Origin: an uncultured Lachnospiraceae bacterium
Lineage (GTDB): Bacteria; Bacillota_A; Clostridia; Lachnospirales; Lachnospiraceae
Assembly: GCA_946614075.1 (NCBI GenBank)
Contig: CAMOGO010000076.1
Coordinates: forward strand, 1 to 6,300
DNA length: 6,300 nt
Direction: 5' to 3'
Translations under genes and position numbers: made by a program
Shown: piece by piece, positions 1-4,800 of the stretch
Layout of the letters: every line of letters begins with the position of its first letter
Numbering within the stretch: position 1 is the first letter of the stretch
Notes under the pieces: model-generated
The model's input: only the letters and a program-made list of their open reading frames with translations
Told to the model about the DNA's origin: nothing
Database searches by the model: none

Positions 1-2
1 TC

Positions 3-554
3 GTCTTTGATGGAGCAGAGGTTCCTGCAGCGCAGGCCACGGCATGGCTGGCAGGGGCTGTGGCAGCCGCGGATTATGTCACGTCCCTCACCTACACTGT
101 CGTCGACGGAGCGACGGTCCTTGTCGGTGAAAAGACTAACGAAGCCTCCATCGCCTCGATTCGTGCAGGCGAGATCTTCTTCTCCATCGACGAGACCGGA
201 AGCGTGATCCTCGAGTATGACCGCAATTCCAAGGTGTCCTTCACCCAGGATGACCCTGTCGATATCTACAAGGGTCGCCCGCTCCGTGTCTATGACACCC
301 TGGCCAATGAGCTCCTGCTCACCTTCAGGCCGAACCGGTTCGACAATGATGAGGATGGCTGGAACGTCATGGAAGGTCTCGGCAGATCTATCCTGCAGGC
401 CTATGAGGGTGACGGTGCCCTGCAGAATGTGGACCTCGAGAGCGACTTTATCGTGGACAGAGGCAGGTCCACAGGGGACAGCGTGTACCTGAATGTCGGC
501 ATCCAGCCTGTCGACAGCGCGGAGAAGTACTACTTCACCGTGATCAGCAAATAA
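3..554 (+). CDS. Phage tail sheath protein, C-terminal part (5' partial)
   Basis: Contractile tail sheath subunit of the XkdK family; it polymerises around the tail tube and contracts to drive the tube through the cell envelope. The reading frame is open from the left edge (VFDGAEVPAAQATAWLAG...) and ends at TAA 552-554, so 183 residues of a protein normally about 440-470 long are visible. An in-frame GTG at 60 is internal, because the residues before it (DG-E-V-PAAQATAWLAGAVA) fit the usual sheath pattern just before the C-terminal domain. Family-like features include SLTYTVVDGA, GEIFFSID, the Lys-Gly-Arg-Pro-Leu-Arg-Val-Tyr-Asp segment, NDEDGWNVMEGLGRS, and the closing GDSVYLNVGIQPVDSAEKYY, which closely resembles the C-terminus of PBSX XkdK-type sheaths. 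This C-terminal domain carries the inter-subunit strand exchange in known sheaths. The tail tube gene follows 31 bases later, as in PBSX. Identification comes from remembered family pattern and synteny, not an alignment. Confidence 0.93.
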   Translation, partial: VFDGAEVPAAQATAWLAGAVAAADYVTSLTYTVVDGATVLVGEKTNEASIASIRAGEIFFSIDETGSVILEYDRNSKVSFTQDDPVDIYKGRPLRVYDTLANELLLTFRPNRFDNDEDGWNVMEGLGRSILQAYEGDGALQNVDLESDFIVDRGRSTGDSVYLNVGIQPVDSAEKYYFTVISK

Positions 555-568
555 GATTTTTCACAGAT

Positions 569-576
569 AAAGGAGG
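569..576 (+). promoter_or_regulatory. Ribosome binding site of the tail tube gene
   Basis: AAAGGAGG lies 9 bases before the ATG at 586 and is close to a perfect complement of the 16S rRNA 3' end. It fixes the tube start and suits a very highly translated structural protein. Confidence 0.85.
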
Positions 577-585
577 AAGGAGACA

Positions 586-1026
586 ATGGGTAAATCCAGC
601 AGAGTAAATAAGGCTCCCCTCTCCATGAGAGAAGGGAAAGTGTTCCTGGATGGAGTAGAAGTCGCTGATTCCTGCAAGTGCCAGATCGTATTCACACCGA
701 AGGTCTGGGAAGGCAGTGCGCTTGGCGATCCGGGCACGAACCGCAGGTGGATCGGCTACGATATTACCGTCACGATCGAGAGCTGGAAGACCAATAACCG
801 CTGGGCTTCCATGGTCACAAAGTACATCAAGAACGGTGCAACTCCGGAGTTCAAGATCCAGGGTGTCCAGGAGGACAAGAACTCCGATTACTACGCGAAG
901 AACAAGGCCAACAAGATCACTGTTGTCGGCTGCGTGCCTACGGGCGACATCAATCTGCTCGACATGGACACTGACGGTGAGGTCGTGAAGGAAAGCATCA
1001 AGTTCGGCGCGAAGAAGATCGCGTAA
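586..1026 (+). CDS. Phage tail tube protein (XkdM-like)
   Basis: Inner tail tube subunit that stacks as hexameric rings to form the rigid channel inside the sheath; 146 residues, the usual size for this family (about 140-150). The start ATG at 586 follows a strong RBS. The N-terminus has the family's pattern of a short lead-in and then a Gly-x-(V/L)-F-L-D-G-x-E-(V/M) hairpin (here GKVFLDGVEVADSCKCQIVF, residues 18-37). A Gly-rich loop with basic residues (GDPGTNRRWIGYDITVTIES, about residues 47-66) matches the MGR/TG-x-K-x-x-G-x-x-G-T region of PBSX XkdM. TKYIKNGATPEFKIQGV (about 81-97) matches the 'YVKKG..PYFTLQ' segment, and a short C-terminal strand (VVKESIKFGAKKIA) closes the protein. A terminator-like hairpin sits 32 bases after the stop, followed by the chaperone gene. 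Family identity is a confident recollection; no alignment was run. Confidence 0.93.
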   Translation: MGKSSRVNKAPLSMREGKVFLDGVEVADSCKCQIVFTPKVWEGSALGDPGTNRRWIGYDITVTIESWKTNNRWASMVTKYIKNGATPEFKIQGVQEDKNSDYYAKNKANKITVVGCVPTGDINLLDMDTDGEVVKESIKFGAKKIA

Positions 1027-1058
1027 GGATCGCCAGAGCAGTAAACAGAATATCATCG

Positions 1059-1092
1059 AGCCCGGAAGGAAGCGGTTCCCTCCGGGCTTTTT
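1059..1092 (+). terminator. Intrinsic terminator-like hairpin between tail tube and chaperone genes
   Basis: The left arm AGCCCGGAAGGAA (1059-1071) pairs with TTCCCTCCGGGCT (1076-1088) across a GCGG tetraloop. Twelve of 13 positions pair, with one A.C mismatch (1067/1080). A run of five T (1088-1092) follows, the first of which closes the stem. This is a textbook Rho-independent terminator on the + strand. It sits 32 bases after the tube stop and only 4 bases before the chaperone RBS, so it is probably a leaky intra-operon attenuator rather than the operon end, since the downstream genes clearly belong to the same tail module. No promoter was recognised after it. Confidence 0.8.
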
Positions 1093-1096
1093 CTAT

Positions 1097-1103
1097 GAGG
1101 AGG
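1097..1103 (+). promoter_or_regulatory. Ribosome binding site of the chaperone gene
   Basis: GAGGAGG lies 10 bases before ATG 1114 and sets that start. It begins only 4 bases after the T-run of the preceding hairpin, so hairpin formation would leave the site accessible. Confidence 0.8.
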
Positions 1104-1113
1104 ACAAGCCAGC

Positions 1114-1584
1114 ATGAATATCAAAGCGTTTATGAAGCAGGATCTGAAGGACAGAGGGACGATGGAATTCCCTGGTATCGAGCGGTTCAAGGATGAGGAA
1201 GGAAACGTCATTCCTTTTATCATCAAGCGGCTCTCCCGTTCCCGCCTGAAGGAGATCCGGGATATGTACCGGACGACACAGGTCTACAGGGACAAGAACA
1301 ATGGGAAGCGCCCCGTGATCGGGGCAAATGGCCAGGTGGCCGTGATCAAAGACTACGACGCTGAGAAAGCAGGCCTCCATTTCATGGTGGAAGCCTTTGT
1401 CCAGCCCAAACTGGATGATCCTGAGCTGATGGATTATTACGGCGTTATTGACGTCCTGGAGATGCCCTACATCCTGTTTGCAGACAAAGAGGAATTTGAT
1501 TATGCAGATGACTGCCTCATGATCGCCCTCGGCCTGAAAGAACAGCAGGATGAGAAAGATATCGTTGACGAAGTAAAAAACTGA
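1114..1584 (+). CDS. Phage tail assembly chaperone, unextended form (XkdN/gpG-like)
   Basis: Tail assembly chaperone of the XkdN type, functionally like lambda gpG. It is not a virion component; it is expected to coat or hold the tape measure protein until tube subunits polymerise on it. The zero-frame product is 156 residues, ending at TGA 1582-1584. The N-terminal helix MNIKAFMKQDLKDRGTMEF and the segment following it (FPGIERFKDEEGNVIPFIIKRLS, about residues 19-41) resemble the conserved 'F.....PF.ik.ls..e...i' start of XkdN-like proteins. A central acidic helical region includes VIDVLEMPYILFADKEEFD (about 119-137). The C-terminus is charged (KEQQDEKDIVDEVKN). Its position between tube and tape measure is diagnostic. 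The last two sense codons, AAA AAC, form a slippery heptamer with the preceding A, so a fraction of ribosomes should continue in the -1 frame (see the extended form). Confidence 0.88.
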   Translation: MNIKAFMKQDLKDRGTMEFPGIERFKDEEGNVIPFIIKRLSRSRLKEIRDMYRTTQVYRDKNNGKRPVIGANGQVAVIKDYDAEKAGLHFMVEAFVQPKLDDPELMDYYGVIDVLEMPYILFADKEEFDYADDCLMIALGLKEQQDEKDIVDEVKN

Positions 1585-1787
1585 TCACAGGCGATACAGA
1601 CGACCCGGATTCCAATGATTGGTTCTGGGCGCACCTGCTGTGGCAGAAACGGGGCCTACGCATGGAAGAATTCGCGGAGATGCCCCGGAGCATGCAGCTG
1701 GCCTATATCGCCTCGGAACAGGTGGCTATGGAGTATCCTGCAAACTCCATGGACAGAATGGCTAAAGTATATATCAAAACAGATTAG
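1114..1787 (+). CDS. Tail assembly chaperone, -1 frameshifted extended form (gpGT-like)
   Basis: Predicted 224-residue fusion: 156 residues in the zero frame to base 1581, then 68 more in the -1 frame reading from 1581 (CTG ATC ACA GGC...) to TAG 1785-1787. The extension begins LITGDTDDPDSNDWFWAHLL and continues through KRGLRMEEFAEMPRSMQLAY, ending ...MAKVYIKTD. It has the look of the conserved second domain of these chaperones: a Trp-containing helix, a 'GL..EEF..MPRS.QLAYIASE' core and a terminal 'MDR.AK.Y.K' helix. In lambda the equivalent T domain recruits tail tube subunits to the chaperone-tape measure complex. The first in-frame ATG (1662) is internal to this domain and has no good RBS, so independent translation is unlikely. 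The frame stops 21 bases before the tape measure start, filling what would otherwise be a 224-base gap. Recoding is inferred from sequence; efficiency is unknown. Confidence 0.85.
1575..1581 (+). promoter_or_regulatory. -1 programmed ribosomal frameshift slippery site A_AAA_AAC
   Basis: The heptamer A AAA AAC has the X_XXY_YYZ form, in register with the zero-frame codons GTA AAA AAC TGA. After a -1 slip, the tRNAs re-pair on AAA AAA and decoding resumes at CTG (1581). The TGA stop directly follows the heptamer, so terminator-codon pausing could help slippage. No Shine-Dalgarno-like stimulator is seen at about 10-14 bases upstream. A modest hairpin lies downstream at 1604-1629. Tail chaperone frameshifts at this gene position are a known conserved feature of tailed phages. 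Confidence 0.88.
1604..1629 (+). other. Possible hairpin downstream of the frameshift site
   Basis: CCCGGA (1604-1609) pairs with TCTGGG (1624-1629) with one G.U pair. Inside this, CCAA (1612-1615) pairs with TTGG (1619-1622) around a TGA triloop; TT on one side and T on the other form a small internal loop. It begins 22 bases after the slippery heptamer, farther than the 5-9 bases usual for stimulatory structures, so its role is uncertain. It also lies in sequence coding for conserved residues and may be fortuitous. Confidence 0.3.
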
Positions 1788-1794
1788 ACAGAAG

Positions 1795-1802
1795 GGAGGT
1801 GA
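1795..1802 (+). promoter_or_regulatory. Ribosome binding site deciding the GTG start of the tape measure gene
   Basis: GGAGGTGA (within AGGGAGGTGAGG) is an almost complete anti-Shine-Dalgarno match. It places the start at GTG 1809 with 6 bases between. The TGA inside the site (1800-1802) is in frame with the tape measure and rules out any earlier start. An overlapping GTG at 1807 is in another frame. Confidence 0.85.
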
Positions 1803-1808
1803 GGCGGT

Positions 1809-4800
1809 GTGGCAGATATACAGACCACATTGAGGTTAAATGACCAGGCATCAAATGTCCTGCAGAAGGTCGCTAATACTGCGAAACAGGTTTCATCCCA
1901 GATGCAGGCGACAGGGAACGCAATTGACAGAGCGTTTACATCGAGCGCACCTTCGTCCTTCGCCTCCCAGGCGGGAAACGCGATCCAGTCTGTGGAGGGG
2001 CAGGCAGCATCCCTGGGGATGGCGGTTGACCGCATATTTGAGGAACCGAATACATCCGGATTCCTTGCAGAAGCGGAGGCGGGATTCGGAAGTGCATCGG
2101 CGGGAGCAGAGGAATTGGCGGGAGCCGCCGAGACTGCTGGAAACGCCATTGATGAGGCGGCGTCAGCTGCGGAAGGACTGGGAAACAGCACCGACGGGAT
2201 GGGCGATAATAACGGCCTTGACGAACTTGGAAATGATGCCAGGGGCGCCGGCGCTGAAATGGACAGTGCCTCCGAAAAAGCGTTTTCCCTTGGTGAGGCC
2301 GTTAAGAAAATGGCACTTGCCATAGGAGCGGTCAAGATAGCGAATGGGTTCAAGAACTTTGTTCAGGAAAGCATAGGCCTTGGGACGGAATATACCCATA
2401 TGATGGCGGAAGTCGCGGCCATCTCCGGAGCGACCGGGGATGAGTATGCTATGTTGCAGCAGACCGCCAGAGACTACGGAGCCAGTACGATATTTACCGC
2501 CACGGAGTCGGCTGAGGCGCTGAAATACATGTCTCTCGCAGGCTGGTCAGCACAGCAGTCCGCAGAAGGCCTCCCCGGCGTCCTGAACCTTGCTGCTGCC
2601 TCCGGAATGGAGCTCGGCGCGGCGTCGGATATGGTCACCGACTACCTGACCGCATTCGGCATGGAGGCAGGGCAGGCAACCTACATGGCAGATATGCTCT
2701 CTTATGCACAGTCGAACAGCAACACGACCGCACAGCAGTTGGGAGAGGCGTACCTGAATTCTGCGGCTGCCATGCATTCTGCAGGACAGGATATCGAGAC
2801 AACCACCGCTATGATGGAGGCTATGGCTAACCAGGGTACGAAAGGATCCCGGGCAGGCACCCAGATGGCCGCAATCGTAAGGGATATCACCCAGAAGATG
2901 GAGACCTACAGCACGGCAGCGGATCTGGCCAAGGCATCCAGCTCCGGACTCAGCTCCGTGACCGGAGATATGAACGATCTACTCGGGACCTCCGCAATAC
3001 AGATCGGCAATATGCTGGTCCCTGTTTCCGATGCGAAAGGCAACTTCCGAGACCTGACCGATATCATGACCGATGTGGAAACATCCCTTACCGGCCTTGG
3101 AACAGCAGAAGCATCCGCGGCTCTGATGAACACCTTTACTGACAGATCCGTCAGGGGTGTACGCCAGATCCTGACCGAAGGAATGGAAAACGTAGCGGAA
3201 TATGAGGATAGGCTGAGACATTCTGCAGGTGCTGCCCAGGATGCATCGGACAAGATGAACGATAATCTTGCAGGAGACACTGCAATGATGACATCCGCAT
3301 TCCAGGAAATGCAGCTCCAGGTCTTTGAGGGCCTTGAGGGCACACTCAGGGGCGGCACGCAGTATCTGACGAACACGGTCATCCCGATTTTGACGGATTG
3401 GGTGCCAGACGCCGCAGGAACGATTGCCGGAGGCATCAGCAGGGTCGGCCAGGCCCTTGCACCGATGCTGGAGACGGTCCTCCGGAACCCCCAGGCAGTG
3501 GCAACAGCGTTCTCATCGATTGGTACCGGACTTGCGGCTTTTGGTGCTGTGAACCGTATCTCTTCCGTCATGAGTGCCTTTGATGCCGGAAAGCTGAGCG
3601 GAGCAGGAGGACTGATTGGTGCTATTTCCAGGTTCGGTGGCGTCCTTACCGCACATCCCTGGGCGGCAGGAGCGGCGGCTGTTGTTGGTGCGATTACGGC
3701 TGTTGGTCTTGCCTGGAAGCACTATAATGACCAGCAGATAGAGGAGAATTTGGCAGAAAGATTTGGAAAGATAGAACTTACTGCTTCACAGATCGGCGAG
3801 CTCGCAGACATGACTGTCAATGCAGACTGGAAATTGAATGTAGATTCTTCCCTTGCGAATTTCCAGGAGGCGGGCAAATTAGCTGAGCAAGCCAGACAGG
3901 CGCTGATATCGAACGACTCTATCGAATGGAAAGCAAGAATCGGATTGGATCTGTCAGCGAATGATATCGAAACGTATAAGTCGAATATCCAGGAGTACGT
4001 CACATCCAGCATAAAGGCCATCGAAGACCAGTCATACGCCATGTCCTTGTCGCTCGAGACCATGGACATCAGAATGGTGGATGGGAGCAGTTTTGCTGAC
4101 AAGGTTAATGAGTGGGCTGCTGGCGATGTTGCAGAAGCCCAGGGTCTTAGTGATCAGCTGACACAGGTTGTTCAGAATGCACTTGAAGACGGAATCATGA
4201 GCGTTGACGAGCAGGAGGCCATCAATCGCTTGCAGGACAAGATGAACAATATCCTTGCCGGTTGGAAGCTCGCAGAATCCAAAGCAAGGATGGATATGAT
4301 TGAGGATGAATTTGGAAGACTATCAGGCAGAGACCTGACGGTTGATTCATTCACTTCCTTAATCGAGAAATCTCGTGAGGCTAGGCAAGAAGCCATGAGC
4401 GCTGCTGACGAGAATAGAGCTGCGTTATATTCAACGTTGGAAGCGGCTGCGCAGAGAGAAGAGAACAGAAATGATTCAAGATGGGATACAAGCGAAGCGG
4501 CCCGTGAAGAATATGAGGCAGCCAGAGCTAGAGGCGAAAAAACAGAGAATGAGTACTGGAATGCAAGACATCAGATTGCAGCTGCTGCGGTTAATGAAGA
4601 GGCCGGTATTCTGGCCAGTACTCTCGAATTAAGCAACAATACTCTGGACGACAATTATGGAGCTCAAATAACAAAATCTACCGCAAGTACAGAGTCTGCA
4701 ATACAGCGCCAGTTAGCGAATATGGATAGTGCTTTCAAATCCGGAAACACAGACAACATGTTTAATATCGGCGAGATGATTGGAAATGCCACTGCAGGAA

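Noticed and set aside
60..554. Treating GTG 60 as the true start of the sheath gene
   Set aside because: The frame is open to the left edge and encodes sheath-like sequence before position 60; there is no RBS there.
544..1056. 170-codon open frame on the minus strand opposite the tail tube gene
   Set aside because: It fully overlaps the confidently identified tube gene, and its translation (Leu/Val/Asp-rich) shows no family pattern. It is a shadow.
1582..1587. TGATCA palindrome straddling the chaperone stop
   Set aside because: A six-base palindrome is expected by chance, and nothing around it suggests a binding site.
1615..1833. 72-codon plus-strand frame starting ATG 1615 between chaperone and tape measure
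   Set aside because: It is in a different frame from the chaperone extension, its Cys/Trp/Arg-rich product is implausible, and it overlaps the tape measure RBS. The -1 frame 1581-1787 is the real coding frame.
1840..2325. 161-codon plus-strand open frame in another frame from the tape measure start
   Set aside because: The Arg/Pro-rich product is typical of an out-of-frame reading of GC-rich coding DNA, with no RBS and full overlap with the tape measure.
1784..2353. 189-codon minus-strand open frame opposite the tape measure start
   Set aside because: Its Ala/Ser/Pro-rich translation is what the complement of Ala/Gly/Glu-rich coding sequence gives. It lies opposite a gene with a strong RBS, so it is a shadow.
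2906..3571. 221-codon minus-strand open frame
   Set aside because: It lies opposite the conserved TP901-type core of the tape measure, and its Ser/Pro/Ala-rich translation has no recognisable domain.
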